Positions 36,798 to 45,960 of a stretch of 64,000 bases of DNA are shown piece after piece. Origin of the DNA: Brevundimonas sp. Its GTDB lineage: Bacteria > Pseudomonadota > Alphaproteobacteria > Caulobacterales > Caulobacteraceae. How positions within the stretch are numbered: the first letter of the stretch is position 1; the number at the start of each line of letters is the position of its first letter. The stretch spans positions 62,001 to 126,000 of the forward strand of contig JACVCC010000004.1 of assembly GCA_016742215.1 (NCBI GenBank). The letters are read 5' to 3'. Made by a program: the position numbers and the translations under genes. The notes beneath the pieces were generated by a model. The model had not been told where the DNA came from. It saw only the letters and a list, made by a program, of their open reading frames with translations, and did no database searches.

Positions 36798-39637
36798 CAC
36801 AGCCCCAGCGTCGGGCTATCCAGATCCAGCTCGGCCGCCGGGATCACCACCACATCCGGATGCGCCTCGCGCAGGGCGTCGATGAACATCGAGGCCTCGC
36901 CGACCACGACCACATAGGCCTGCTCCGAACTGACCGCCTGCGCCGCCGCGCGGACAGTGTCCGGCGTATTGGCGCTGATGCTGGCCGGATAGGTCTCGAT
37001 GACGCTCAGCGGCAGGCCATAGGTCACCGCATTGGCGAGTGTGCCCCCCAGACCGCCGGTGGTCTCAAGGCCGCGCGAGAAGCCGCCGTTGATGAAGGCC
37101 TCGCGGTCGGTGACGGCCTGATCGGTCACGGCCTCGGTGCGCAGACGGTCGAACTCGTGCAGCACCAGTCCGACGACCTCCGCGGCGCTCTCGTTCTTGG
37201 TCTGGGTGGAGGCCGCCAGCAGGCCGCCGTCGCGGCGCGCGCCCAGCGTCGAATAGGCGCCGTAGCTGAGGCCGCGCTTGGCGCGGATTTCCTGGAACAG
37301 ATGCCCGTTCTGGCCCTGCCCCATGATGCTGTTGACCACCGACAGCGGATAGAAGCTGTCGTCGGCCCGACGCGGACCGCGCACGGCGGCGCTGACCGCG
37401 GCCTGACCGGCGCCCGGCAGATCGACGACCACGATGCGCGGCGCTGGCACGGCTCCGGCGCGATCACCCAGCGTCGGAATGGCGCCCGCCGGCTTCGTCC
37501 AGCCGCCCAGGGTGCGCTCGGCGAAGGCAAAGGCCTCCTCCGGCTCCATGCCGCCGGTGATGATCATCGTGGCGTTGTCCGGCCGCCACCAGCGCTGGTG
37601 GAAGCCGACGATCTCGTCGCGGGTGATGGCGCCGATCGACGCCGGGGTGCCCGACGACGGCGCGCCATAGGCGGCCTCGCCGAAGGCCAGACGGTTCAGC
37701 ACCAGACTGGCCACCGGGCCGGGCTGGCGCAGGTTCACGCGCAGGGCGTTGGCGCGGCGGGTGCGCGAACGCTCGACCTCCTCGGCTGCGAATGTGGGGT
37801 TGCGCACCACGTCGGCGAAGACCGCGCCCGCCGCATCCGCCGAGGCGATCGGCGTCGACAGGGACAGGCCGGTGACGTCGGCGTCGGCCCCGCCGCCGAT
37901 GTTTGCGCCCAGCGCTTCCATCGTGCTGGCGATCTGCGGCGCGCTGCGTCCGCCGGCGCCGGCCGTGGCCAGATCGGCGGTCATCGAGGCGACGCCCGGA
38001 CGGTCAGCGGGGTCCGCCGCCGCTCCGCCGCCGATGATCAGCTGGGCGTTCATGATCGGCAGGTCGGTGGACTTGGCCACGATCACGCGCATGCCGTTCG
38101 ACAGGGTCCGCTCGACAACCGACGGGGCGACCGCCGCGCGGGCCGCGCCCGGCGCCGGCGGCGCCATCCGCTCGCCCTCGGGCAGCAGTTCGTTCGGCGG
38201 CAGAATGGCGGGCGGCACGCTGACGAAGGTCGGGGTCGGGGCCGGGTTCCTCCAGCTGTCCTCCGGCACGCCTTCCGGCCGCTGGCTCTCGTCCTGATAG
38301 CGGATGGAGACGCGGGCCTGTTCGTTCAGGTACTGCCGCGCCACGCGCTGCACATCGGCGGCGGTCACCGCCTGGATGGCGGCCAGATGCGTATCCGGCG
38401 CGTGCGGGTCGTTCTCCGACACCAGCGCCTGCCCCAGGATGAAGGCGCGGCCCGAGGCCGTCTCGCGCTGGCGCAGCTCCGACGCCACGATCTCCATTTT
38501 CGCCTCGGCCAGTTCGGCGGCGGTGACCGGCTCGTTGCGGATCCGGTCCAGCTCGGCGTTCAGCGCGGCCTCGACGTCCGGGATCGCCTTGCCCTGGGCG
38601 ACCGTCGCGCTGAGGGTGATCGAGCCGTCCTCCTCCATCGAGCCGGAGCTCAGGAAGGCGCTGGTCGCCAGCTGGCTGCGATAGACCAGGGCCTGATACA
38701 GGCGCGAGCTCTCGCCGCGCGACATGATGCCGGACAGCACGTCCAGCGCCGCCGCATCGGCGTGGTTCGCCGCCACGCCCGGATAGATGGCCGCCACGGC
38801 CGGCAGCGGCACGTTCGGGGCGTAGGACTCAACGAGGCGCGGCTGCGTCCGCGGCGTCGCCACCGGACGCTCGAACACCGGCACCGGGCGGTCCGGGTTG
38901 CGGATGTCGCCGAAATACTGGTCGACCAGTCGATCCAGCTCGGCCTGATCGAAATTGCCCGAGACGATCATCGTCGCCGTGGCCGGACGGTAGTAGGCCT
39001 CATGGAAGGCCCGGGCGTCATCGATGGTCGCAGAGTCCAGTTCCTCGATCGAGCCGATCACGCTGCGGCGATAGATGCTCTCGTCGAAGCTGTTGTCGCC
39101 GATGACGAAACGCTGCAGTCGGCCATAGGGCGGCGCATAGACCCGCTGGCGCAGCTCCTCCTTCACGATCGACCGCTCGGCGTCGAACACCGCCTGATCG
39201 ACCACCGGCCGCGCCATCCGCTCGGCGTGGGTCCACAGCATGGTCTCCAGATACTCCGGCGGCACGGTCTCGTAGTAGTTGGTGAAGTCCTGACCGGTCG
39301 AGGCGTTGCGGCTGCCGCCGGCGTTCTCGACCAGGGTCGAGATCTGGCCATAGGGCAGGTTCACCGTCTTGCGGCTCAGGATGTGCTCGAACAGGTGGGC
39401 GAAGCCCGACCGGCCCTCCGGATCGTCCTTGCCGCCGACGTTGTACCAGAGGGTCACTGTCACCGTGCCGGCCGAGGGGTCGGGCATCGAATAGACGTCC
39501 AGCCCGTTGGCCAGCTCCCGGTGCGCGAACTGCAGCGGCGGCACGGCGATCGGGGCCGGCTCCTGCGCCACGGCGACGGCGGCGGGCGCGGTCAGGGCGA
39601 TCAGCGAGGCGCCCAGAAGGGCCAGGGTGCGGGTCAT
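36797..39637 (-). CDS. M16 family (insulinase/pitrilysin-like) zinc peptidase, exported
   Basis: The 946-residue protein has a signal peptide ending near residue 25 (AVAVAQEP) and two consecutive M16 halves. The first carries the inverted zinc motif HLFEH at 81-85, with the third ligand at E160/E161 in SIVKEEL. The second half (from about residue 510) lacks the motif and is the usual inactive partner (RTLSNGMRVIVAKSTDLPIMNAQL in part). Such two-domain proteins form a clamshell in the periplasm and degrade peptides or signal-sequence-like fragments. The stretch after the motif is ILSRKTVNLPYG instead of the common LMFKGTxNVP, so cleft details may differ. Confidence 0.94.
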   Translation of the reverse strand: MTRTLALLGASLIALTAPAAVAVAQEPAPIAVPPLQFAHRELANGLDVYSMPDPSAGTVTVTLWYNVGGKDDPEGRSGFAHLFEHILSRKTVNLPYGQISTLVENAGGSRNASTGQDFTNYYETVPPEYLETMLWTHAERMARPVVDQAVFDAERSIVKEELRQRVYAPPYGRLQRFVIGDNSFDESIYRRSVIGSIEELDSATIDDARAFHEAYYRPATATMIVSGNFDQAELDRLVDQYFGDIRNPDRPVPVFERPVATPRTQPRLVESYAPNVPLPAVAAIYPGVAANHADAAALDVLSGIMSRGESSRLYQALVYRSQLATSAFLSSGSMEEDGSITLSATVAQGKAIPDVEAALNAELDRIRNEPVTAAELAEAKMEIVASELRQRETASGRAFILGQALVSENDPHAPDTHLAAIQAVTAADVQRVARQYLNEQARVSIRYQDESQRPEGVPEDSWRNPAPTPTFVSVPPAILPPNELLPEGERMAPPAPGAARAAVAPSVVERTLSNGMRVIVAKSTDLPIMNAQLIIGGGAAADPADRPGVASMTADLATAGAGGRSAPQIASTMEALGANIGGGADADVTGLSLSTPIASADAAGAVFADVVRNPTFAAEEVERSRTRRANALRVNLRQPGPVASLVLNRLAFGEAAYGAPSSGTPASIGAITRDEIVGFHQRWWRPDNATMIITGGMEPEEAFAFAERTLGGWTKPAGAIPTLGDRAGAVPAPRIVVVDLPGAGQAAVSAAVRGPRRADDSFYPLSVVNSIMGQGQNGHLFQEIRAKRGLSYGAYSTLGARRDGGLLAASTQTKNESAAEVVGLVLHEFDRLRTEAVTDQAVTDREAFINGGFSRGLETTGGLGGTLANAVTYGLPLSVIETYPASISANTPDTVRAAAQAVSSEQAYVVVVGEASMFIDALREAHPDVVVIPAAELDLDSPTLGL

Positions 39638-39800
39638 GTCGGTTTCCCCCTTGGAACTGAGGATCGGGACCCTGACAGCGGGCGGGGAAGCCGCCTAGTT
39701 ACAGGGCTGTAATGTCCGCTTCTCGCGCGGTCGCTGCCAAGGTCACGCTTAAGTCGACTTCCGACAGACGGGCGGCAGCGGTTCGCCGTATGCGCCGGAT

Positions 39801-40499
39801 ATGAACGACCTTTCGCCCGGCAACCGACTGATCGAAGCGCTGGACGCCAACGACCGTGAGGCCCTCCTCTCCCTGTCCGTCGCGGCCGAATTCGACGCCG
39901 GACACGTCTTTCACGAGCCCGGAGACGCGATCGACCACGTCCACTTCATCGAGCAGGGCATCGTGTCCGCCGTCGCGGTGCTCCAGGACGGCCGGACCGT
40001 CGAGACCGTCATGGTCGGATGCGAGGGCGTCACCGGGGCCCTCGCCGCCGCCGTGCCGCAGATCGCCCACACCCGCAATGTCGCCCAGGCGGCCGGCGTC
40101 GCCCGGCGGGTCGAGGCCTCCCGCCTGCGGGCCCTGATCGCCGACCGCCCCGCCTTGCGCGACCTCCTCGCCAGCTACATCACCAGCCTGCAGGCCGAAC
40201 TGGAGCAATCGTCCGCCTGCAACGCCCTGCACCGCGCCGAACAGCGCTTCGCCAAATGGCTGTTGCGGTGCCACGACCGCGTCCAGGGGGAGGCCTTCAA
40301 TCTGACGCAGGAGTACCTCGCCACCATGCTGGGCTCCCAGCGCACCACGGTGAACGAGGCCGCCCAGGCCCTGCAGAAGTCCGGAGCCATCGCCTATTCC
40401 CGCGGCCGCATTACCGTGCTGGACCGCGCCGCGCTCGAGCGCGTGGCCTGCGAGTGCTACCGCGCCGCCGACACCTTCCGCTGGTCTCCGCGCAGCTGA
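39801..40499 (+). CDS. Crp/Fnr family regulator, first of a tandem pair
   Basis: The 232-residue protein has a cyclic-nucleotide-binding-like N-domain (about 20-130; HVFHEPGDAIDHVHFIEQG) and a C-terminal helix-turn-helix of the Crp_2 type. The C-terminal part includes LTQEYLATMLGSQRTTVNEAAQALQKSG and YSRGRITVLDRAALERVACECYR (both in part). There is no N-terminal Cys cluster like that of Fnr, so it is not an obvious oxygen sensor. The following gene is a clear paralogue. Targets are unknown. Proteins of this subtype are common in Caulobacterales and often respond to stress. Confidence 0.9.
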   Translation: MNDLSPGNRLIEALDANDREALLSLSVAAEFDAGHVFHEPGDAIDHVHFIEQGIVSAVAVLQDGRTVETVMVGCEGVTGALAAAVPQIAHTRNVAQAAGVARRVEASRLRALIADRPALRDLLASYITSLQAELEQSSACNALHRAEQRFAKWLLRCHDRVQGEAFNLTQEYLATMLGSQRTTVNEAAQALQKSGAIAYSRGRITVLDRAALERVACECYRAADTFRWSPRS

Positions 40500-40569
40500 C
40501 CGCGGCGGGAACCCGACCGCTACGCTTCCCGTTTTTCGCTGATCCTGACCCGATGCGAGGAGCGAACCC

Positions 40570-41259
40570 ATGGCGGGCACCGGCAACGCCCTTCTTGATC
40601 AGATGCCCGAGGCGGATCGCAACCTGATCCTCGAGGGCGCCACGCGCGTGCCCCTGATCCTCGGCGACGATCTGGTCGCGCCCGGCGACCGGATCCTGCA
40701 CGTCCACTTCCCCCTGTCCGGCATCATCTCCACGGTCAATGAGATGGCCGACGGACGCTCGGTCGAGGCCTTCATGGTCGGCCGCGAGGGCGTCGCCGGC
40801 ATCGAGGCCACCGTCATCCCCATGACCTCCGCCTCGCGCCAGACGATCCAGGTCACCGGGGAGGCGCTCAAGGTCGATACGGCCCGGATGCGGATGCTGG
40901 TCGACGAGCATCCATCCATCCGCCGGACGCTGGCGCTCCATCATGCCGGCATCCAGCGCGAGCTTGAACAGACCTCCGCCTGCCACGCCCTGCATCCCTC
41001 GCACCGGCGCCTGGCCAAGTGGTTGCTGCGCTGCCACGACCGGTCCGACGGGGACGTGATGCAGCTGACGCAGGAATACATGGCCGCCATGCTCGGCTCG
41101 CAGCGCTCCACCGTGAACGAGGCCGCGCGCCTGCTGCAGGCCGAGGGCGCCGTCAGCTATTCCCGCGGACAGGTCCGGGTGCTGGATCGCAAGGCGCTCG
41201 AGCGGGCCTCCTGCGAATGCTACCGCAAGATCGTCGTCCACCAGAACGCCGCGGCCTAG
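40570..41259 (+). CDS. Crp/Fnr family regulator, second of a tandem pair
   Basis: This 229-residue paralogue of the preceding gene has the same layout and a nearly identical DNA-binding region (LAKWLLRCHDR, LTQEYMAAMLGSQRSTVNEAA, ASCECYR). The N-domains are clearly less alike, suggesting different input signals but overlapping DNA targets. AGGAG lies before the ATG. Its TAG overlaps the TAG of the convergent ribokinase gene in the palindrome GCCTAGGC. Confidence 0.9.
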   Translation: MAGTGNALLDQMPEADRNLILEGATRVPLILGDDLVAPGDRILHVHFPLSGIISTVNEMADGRSVEAFMVGREGVAGIEATVIPMTSASRQTIQVTGEALKVDTARMRMLVDEHPSIRRTLALHHAGIQRELEQTSACHALHPSHRRLAKWLLRCHDRSDGDVMQLTQEYMAAMLGSQRSTVNEAARLLQAEGAVSYSRGQVRVLDRKALERASCECYRKIVVHQNAAA

Positions 41260-42107
41260 GCTTCGAGGATCGCGTCCACCTCGTCGCGGGTCGGCATGGC
41301 CGGCTGGGCGCCCGCCCGCGTCGCGGCGATGGCTCCGGCGGCGCAGGCGAAGGTCAGGGCCGCCTGCGGCTCCATGCCTTCCAGAAGGGCCACGGTGATC
41401 GCGCCGACGAAACAGTCGCCCGCGCCGGTGGCGTCGATCGCCGTCACCTTCGGCGGCGTCGCCCAGGCCATCTCGACCCCGCGCTGGTACATGGTCGCTC
41501 CGGCCGCGCCCCTCGTCACCACCACCCGCCCGCCGCCGTGATGCAGCAGGTCGCCGTAGAAGGCCGCCTCGGTCTCGTTGACCACGATCAGGTCAGCCCG
41601 CCGCAGCAGTTGATCCGACACCGGCTGGGCCGGGGCCAGGTTCACGCACACGAAGTCCGTCGCCCGCCCCACGGCCGCCTCGACCGTCTCGACGGGCAGC
41701 TCCAGTTGCAGCACCAGCGGCCCCTCGATCCGGGCCGGCAGTTGCTCGGGGAAGACCTGATGGTTGGCCCCGGCCGCCACCACGATCTGGTTCTCGCCGG
41801 ACGGATCGACGGCGATCAGGGCCACGCCCGTTGCCGCATCGGCGTCGCCGATCACCCCGCCCACATCGACGTCGTCGGCCAGCAGCAGGGCCATCGCCTC
41901 CTCGGCCATGGCGTCGCGCCCGACGCGACCGATCATGCAGACCTCGGCGCCCAGCCGCTGGGCCGCCAGCGCCATGTTCGCGCCCTTGCCGCCCGGATGC
42001 CGCGCGAGCGTCGCCCCGGTCACGGTCTCCCCGTCGTCCGGCAGCTTCGGCGCCGACGCCACGAAATCCAGATTGATCGATCCGACGACCGTGATCCTCA
42101 TGCGCAC
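41256..42107 (-). CDS. rbsK: Ribokinase (PfkB family)
   Basis: The 283-residue sugar kinase has the PfkB N-terminal signature (VVGSINLDFVASAPKLPDDGETV in part), GGKGANMALAAQRLGAEV, and the C-terminal catalytic motif AIDATGAGDCFVGAI. Ribokinase phosphorylates D-ribose to ribose 5-phosphate. It overlaps the 3-prime end of the nucleoside hydrolase gene by about ten bases, and the pairing makes sense: the hydrolase frees ribose and this kinase recovers it. Confidence 0.9.
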   Translation of the reverse strand: MRMRITVVGSINLDFVASAPKLPDDGETVTGATLARHPGGKGANMALAAQRLGAEVCMIGRVGRDAMAEEAMALLLADDVDVGGVIGDADAATGVALIAVDPSGENQIVVAAGANHQVFPEQLPARIEGPLVLQLELPVETVEAAVGRATDFVCVNLAPAQPVSDQLLRRADLIVVNETEAAFYGDLLHHGGGRVVVTRGAAGATMYQRGVEMAWATPPKVTAIDATGAGDCFVGAITVALLEGMEPQAALTFACAAGAIAATRAGAQPAMPTRDEVDAILEA

Positions 42108-43033
42108 TTCTCCCCGATCAACCCGAACACCCCGTCCGCATCCGCCTCCGTCGCCCAGCGGTGCCGCAGCGACTCCCCTGCCACGGCCTCGCGGAACTCC
42201 ACCGCCGTATGCCCGCGCGTCAGCTCGCTGTCCGTCTCTACCCGGATCAGGCAGGGCGCCAGCTCGAACAGCTCCGCCTTCAGCAGCCAGGCCACCGGAC
42301 AGGGATCATGCAGAGGCGAGGCGTCCCAGCCGACGATGGTCCGCTCGACCCGCTGTGAGAACCGCAACATGGCCGCTGCCGCATCGCCCTTGGCTGTGCC
42401 CAGCGCTTCGATGGTCGCGATCCGCGCTTCGGTCGCCCGCACCTGATGGGTGGCGTCCAGGCCGAACATCACGACCTCGCACCCGGTCGCCAGCACCTCG
42501 GCTGCGGCCTCGGGGTCGGCCCAGATATTGAACTCGGCCGAGGCGGTGATGTTGCCGCCCTCGCTGCGCGCCCCGCCCATGACGGCGACGGCGCCCAGCC
42601 GCGGCGCCAGTGCGGGCTCCTTCCGCAGCGCCAGCGCCAGATTGGTCATCGGGCCCAGCACCGCCATGGCGACCGACTTCGCCGGCCGGCTCATGACCAG
42701 ATCCACGATGGCGTCCGCCGCATGCCCGTCCGCACACGGAAGATCCGGCTCGAACGGCTCCAGATCGCCCGTCCCTTCGGGCCCATGGAAATCCGTCGCC
42801 GTGCCGAGAACCCGCTTCAGCGGGCGTTCCGCGCCCATGAAGACCGGCACGTCCCCGCGGCCCGCGATCTGCCGCAGCATCCGCGCATTCCGCGCGGTCT
42901 TCTCCACCGGCACATTCCCGCCGACGGTGGTCACCGCCAGCAGCTCCAGCTCGCCCGCCCCGAAGGCCAGCATCAACGCCACGGCGTCATCCACGCCCGG
43001 GTCGCAATCGATAATGAGGGATTTTCTGTTCAC
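42098..43033 (-). CDS. Inosine-uridine preferring nucleoside hydrolase
   Basis: The 311-residue enzyme cleaves nucleosides to base and ribose. The calcium-binding DCDPGVDDAVALMLA near the N-terminus (a DxDxxxDD motif) and VAMAVLGPMTNLALAL are family signatures. SAEFNIWADPEAA carries the conserved N and D residues. The ribokinase gene that follows overlaps it, so the pair forms a salvage unit. No transporter is adjacent. Purine or pyrimidine preference cannot be read from the sequence. Confidence 0.95.
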   Translation of the reverse strand: MNRKSLIIDCDPGVDDAVALMLAFGAGELELLAVTTVGGNVPVEKTARNARMLRQIAGRGDVPVFMGAERPLKRVLGTATDFHGPEGTGDLEPFEPDLPCADGHAADAIVDLVMSRPAKSVAMAVLGPMTNLALALRKEPALAPRLGAVAVMGGARSEGGNITASAEFNIWADPEAAAEVLATGCEVVMFGLDATHQVRATEARIATIEALGTAKGDAAAAMLRFSQRVERTIVGWDASPLHDPCPVAWLLKAELFELAPCLIRVETDSELTRGHTAVEFREAVAGESLRHRWATEADADGVFGLIGEKCA

Positions 43034-43107
43034 GGTTTGGGTGTGAAGCGGGTTGGGGCGGAGGGCAAGGGAGGACGGTGTCGGTTTCCTGATCTCCAGA
43101 TCGAGCG

Positions 43108-43285
43108 CTCACCTCTCCATTCCCTTAGGAATGGAGAGGACAGATCGGCGCGTCAGCGACGATCAGGTGAGGGCGACGCCGGCGGACGTGGACGGAGCTC
43201 TGATGACCACGGCCAACGTCGCCCTCACCTGACCGCTTCGCGGTCTGTCCTCTCCATCGCCTTGAAGGGGCGATGGAGAGGTGAG
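43108..43285. repeat. Large nested palindromic intergenic element (CTCTCCAT type)
   Basis: Outer arms 43108-43120 and 43273-43285 (CTCACCTCTCCAT and its complement) enclose three further inverted pairs. These are hairpin arms at each end (ATGGAGAGGACAG at 43131-43143 with 43245-43257), and TCAGGTGAGGGCGACG at 43163-43178 with 43217-43232. The whole can fold as one long cruciform. It lies between the nucleoside hydrolase start and the racemase stop. No ORF is present. Confidence 0.85.
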
Positions 43286-43318
43286 GCCATCGCGAACAGC
43301 GACAGCTTCAGCCGCTCT

Positions 43319-43978
43319 TCACCCGCACGCCTCCACGCACGCCCGCGCCAGTACCTCGGCTGAGTCCGTCAGCGGGACCGGGCTCTCGTCGGCGCGGATC
43401 AGCAGCGGCACCTCGGTGCAGCCGCCGATGATGGCCTCGGCCCCCGCGTCCGCCAGCGTGGTCGCCAGCCGTCGCATCTCCCCGCGCGGCCCGTCGGTCA
43501 GATCCCCGGCCTTGAAGGCGAAGACGGCGGCCATGAAGGCCTCGCGGTCCGCGCCCTCCAGCCGGACGATCGCCAGACCGGCCGCCGACAGGGCCTCGGC
43601 GTACAGCGCCTCCCCGCCCGGGGTGGCCAGCACCCCGATCCGGCGCGCGCCGCCGGCGGAGACCGCCTCGACCGTCGCGCCGATCATGTCGATGAAGGGC
43701 AGGCCCGCCGCGCGGATCGCATCGGCATGGGCGTGAGCAGTGTTGCACGGCATGGCCAGCACTTCGGCTCCGGCGTCCCGCAGCCTCACCGCCATCTCGC
43801 CGAGCGTCCGGCCGGCGGCCTCGCCCTGGGTATGCCGGTTCGGCACATGCGGGTTCAGGTCGACCAGCATGCGGATGTGATCCTCGTCCCCCCTGGCCGG
43901 CGTCAGCGCCTGCACCTGCGCCATGAAGGCCGTCGTCGCGACCGGCCCCATGCCGCCGAGGATGCCCAGAACTTTCAT
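43319..43978 (-). CDS. Aspartate/glutamate racemase family protein
   Basis: The 219-residue protein starts at 43978 (MKVLGILGGMGPVATTAF). It has the two catalytic cysteines of the family, in MPCNTAHAH and GGCTEVPLL. These enzymes interconvert L- and D-aspartate or related amino acids. It is the last gene of a run with D-cysteine desulfhydrase, a GST and a small lipoprotein, which hints at D-amino-acid handling. Exact substrate is not certain; some relatives act on other amino acids. Confidence 0.9.
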   Translation of the reverse strand: MKVLGILGGMGPVATTAFMAQVQALTPARGDEDHIRMLVDLNPHVPNRHTQGEAAGRTLGEMAVRLRDAGAEVLAMPCNTAHAHADAIRAAGLPFIDMIGATVEAVSAGGARRIGVLATPGGEALYAEALSAAGLAIVRLEGADREAFMAAVFAFKAGDLTDGPRGEMRRLATTLADAGAEAIIGGCTEVPLLIRADESPVPLTDSAEVLARACVEACG

Positions 43979-43979
43979 C

Positions 43980-44288
43980 TCAATCCGGCTCCTGCGGGCT
44001 GTCGCGCGGGGGATCGCCCCGCGTCGTCCAGAATATGCGCTGCCCCGCGTTCTGCTCAGCCAACAGACGCGTGACCCGCGTCTGCGACGCCGCCCGCAGC
44101 GCCGCCTCGCCGAAGCCTGCTCCCGCCGGCTCCTCCCGCTCGACCCGGCAATCTGACAGCGTGCCGTCACGGTTCACAAGACAGCTCACCTGAACCTGCC
44201 CGTGCTCCGGACTGCCGCGGGGACTCGGCGTGGCGCAGCCGGCCAAGGCAGCCAGCGCCACGCCGATCGGTATGCCCAGGACTTTCAA
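43980..44288 (-). CDS. Small lipoprotein with TonB-C-like domain
   Basis: The 102-residue protein has a lipobox LAGC at about residues 15-18. The mature part reads like the TonB C-terminal fold (VQVSCLVNRDGTLSDCRV, then EAALRAASQTRV), lacking the membrane anchor and Pro-rich spacer of true TonB. It ends in a polar tail. It begins seven bases after the GST gene and ends one base before the racemase ATG, so it is in the operon. Function is unknown. Confidence 0.75.
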   Translation of the reverse strand: MKVLGIPIGVALAALAGCATPSPRGSPEHGQVQVSCLVNRDGTLSDCRVEREEPAGAGFGEAALRAASQTRVTRLLAEQNAGQRIFWTTRGDPPRDSPQEPD

Positions 44289-44294
44289 GCAGCC

Positions 44295-44960
44295 TCATCC
44301 TTCCTTGCCAGGGTCATTCTGGCTGGCGTCGAACACCGCCTTCTGCGCCGCGAAGGCGCGCGTCCAGGCCGGCCGCGCCTCTGCGCGCGCGATGTAGGCG
44401 ATCAGGTTCGGGTAGTCGCCCAGCATCCCCGAACTGCCCAGCCGGCGCAGCACCGTCACCATCATCAGGTCCCCGGCGCTGAACGCCCCGTCCAGCCAGT
44501 CGGCGTCGCCCAGCCGGGCCGACAGATCGTCCAGCCGCACCCGGATGCGCTGCTCCAGCATCGGCAGGCGGTCGGCATGATACGGCTGATCCGCCTCGGT
44601 CAGCACCGCGCCCTCGCGCTCGACGATCGGCGCCTGCACCGTCGTCTGGGCCGCGAACATCCAGTTGATGGCCCGCGCCCGCGCGGCCGGATCGGCCGGC
44701 AGCAGGCCCGGCGCGCGCTCGGCTATGTGCAGCACGATCGCGCCGGACTCGAACAGGGCCAGCCCGTCCTCCTCCAGCGTCGGAATCTGGCCGAACGGGT
44801 GGATCGCCTTGTGCGCCGGCTGTTTCATCTGCGCGAACGAGACCAGCCGCACGTCATACGGCCGGCCGACCTCCTCCAGCGCCCAGCGCACCTGCATGTC
44901 GCGCGCCAGCCCCCGGCCCTTGTCCGGCGAGGCCTCGAAGGCGGTGATGACCGGCTTCAT
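44295..44960 (-). CDS. Glutathione S-transferase
   Basis: The 221-residue protein has a thioredoxin-like N-domain (about 1-85) with the glutathione-site HPFGQIPTLEEDGLALFESGA and a helical C-domain. The N-terminus is slightly unusual (ITAFEASPDKGRGLARD), with the catalytic Ser or Tyr not obvious. It lies two bases or less from the D-cysteine desulfhydrase gene. Glutathione-dependent conjugation or peroxide reduction are the usual roles; the substrate is not known. Confidence 0.9.
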   Translation of the reverse strand: MKPVITAFEASPDKGRGLARDMQVRWALEEVGRPYDVRLVSFAQMKQPAHKAIHPFGQIPTLEEDGLALFESGAIVLHIAERAPGLLPADPAARARAINWMFAAQTTVQAPIVEREGAVLTEADQPYHADRLPMLEQRIRVRLDDLSARLGDADWLDGAFSAGDLMMVTVLRRLGSSGMLGDYPNLIAYIARAEARPAWTRAFAAQKAVFDASQNDPGKEG

Positions 44961-44961
44961 C

Positions 44962-45960
44962 CTAAAGCGCCCCGTCCAGTTCGCCCTGATAGCCGAACAG
45001 CCCCTGCGCCCCGCCGGTGTGCAGGAAGACCACCGTCTCGCCCTCGAACCGGCCGGCCTTCGCCAGGGCGATCAGCCCCTTCATCGCCTTGCCCGAATAG
45101 ACCGGGTCCAGAACGATGCCGTCCGTGCGCGCCGCCAGCTTCAGGGCGTCGATCACCGCATCGTCGATGAAGCCATAGCCCTCGCCGACATAGTCGCAGT
45201 CGGCGACCACCATCTCCGCCGTCACCGCGTCCGGACGGCCCAGCAGGGCGGCGGTCTCGCGCGCCAGCTTCAGGACGTTTTCTTCCTGTTTGGGCTTGGG
45301 CGCCCGCACCCCGATGCCCAGCACCGGGATGTCGGCCCCCATCACCGCCAGACCGGCGACCAGACCCGCATGGGTCCCCGCGCTGCCGGTGGCCGAGACG
45401 ATCCGGTCGATCTTCAGGTCCAGCTCGTCGGCCTGCACCACGATCTCGCGCGCACAGTCGACATAGCCCAGCGCCCCGACCGGGTTGGAGCCGCCGCCGG
45501 GGATCACATAGGGGTTGCCGCCCCGCGCCCGCACCTCGGCCGCCGTCTTCTCCAGCTCGGCAGGCATGTCCGTCCCGCCCGGCACGGTGCGCACCCCCGC
45601 GCCGAACAGCCGGTCCAGCAGCACATTGCCGTTGCGGGTGTAGTCGATCGCCTTCGACCCGGTGCGCTCCTCGAGGATGACCTCGCAGGCCAGACCGTGG
45701 GCCGCAGCGGCCGCGGCCGTCTGGCGCACATGGTTCGACTGCACTGCGCCCTGTGTTACCAGGGTGTCCGCGCCCTGCTCGAACGCCTCGCCCAGCAGGA
45801 ACTCCAGCTTGCGGGTCTTGTTGCCCCCGCCGGCCAGCCCCGTGCAGTCGTCCCGCTTGATCCAGAGCTCCACGCCCAGCGCCTCGCTCAGGCGAGGCAG
45901 CGGCTCCAGCGGCGTCGGCAGATGGGCCAGTCGGACACGGGGAAAGCGGGCGAGATGCAT
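44962..45960 (-). CDS. dcyD: D-cysteine desulfhydrase (PLP-dependent)
   Basis: The 332-residue enzyme belongs to the ACC deaminase/D-cysteine desulfhydrase family. The start at 45960 ([20 protein letters not shown]) has an AGGGAG ribosome site. The PLP-binding Lys lies in [11 protein letters not shown] at about 45-54, followed by [17 protein letters not shown]. The phosphate-binding [13 protein letters not shown] and [13 protein letters not shown] are also seen. It releases sulfide, ammonia and pyruvate from D-cysteine, though some members deaminate ACC or cleave L-cysteate. It is first in the operon with GST, a lipoprotein and a racemase. Confidence 0.92.
   Translation of the reverse strand: MHLARFPRVRLAHLPTPLEPLPRLSEALGVELWIKRDDCTGLAGGGNKTRKLEFLLGEAFEQGADTLVTQGAVQSNHVRQTAAAAAAHGLACEVILEERTGSKAIDYTRNGNVLLDRLFGAGVRTVPGGTDMPAELEKTAAEVRARGGNPYVIPGGGSNPVGALGYVDCAREIVVQADELDLKIDRIVSATGSAGTHAGLVAGLAVMGADIPVLGIGVRAPKPKQEENVLKLARETAALLGRPDAVTAEMVVADCDYVGEGYGFIDDAVIDALKLAARTDGIVLDPVYSGKAMKGLIALAKAGRFEGETVVFLHTGGAQGLFGYQGELDGAL

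Noticed and set aside
36860-39712. 950-residue plus-strand open frame
   Set aside because: It is antisense to the M16 peptidase and is rich in Gly, Arg, His and Val without any domain.
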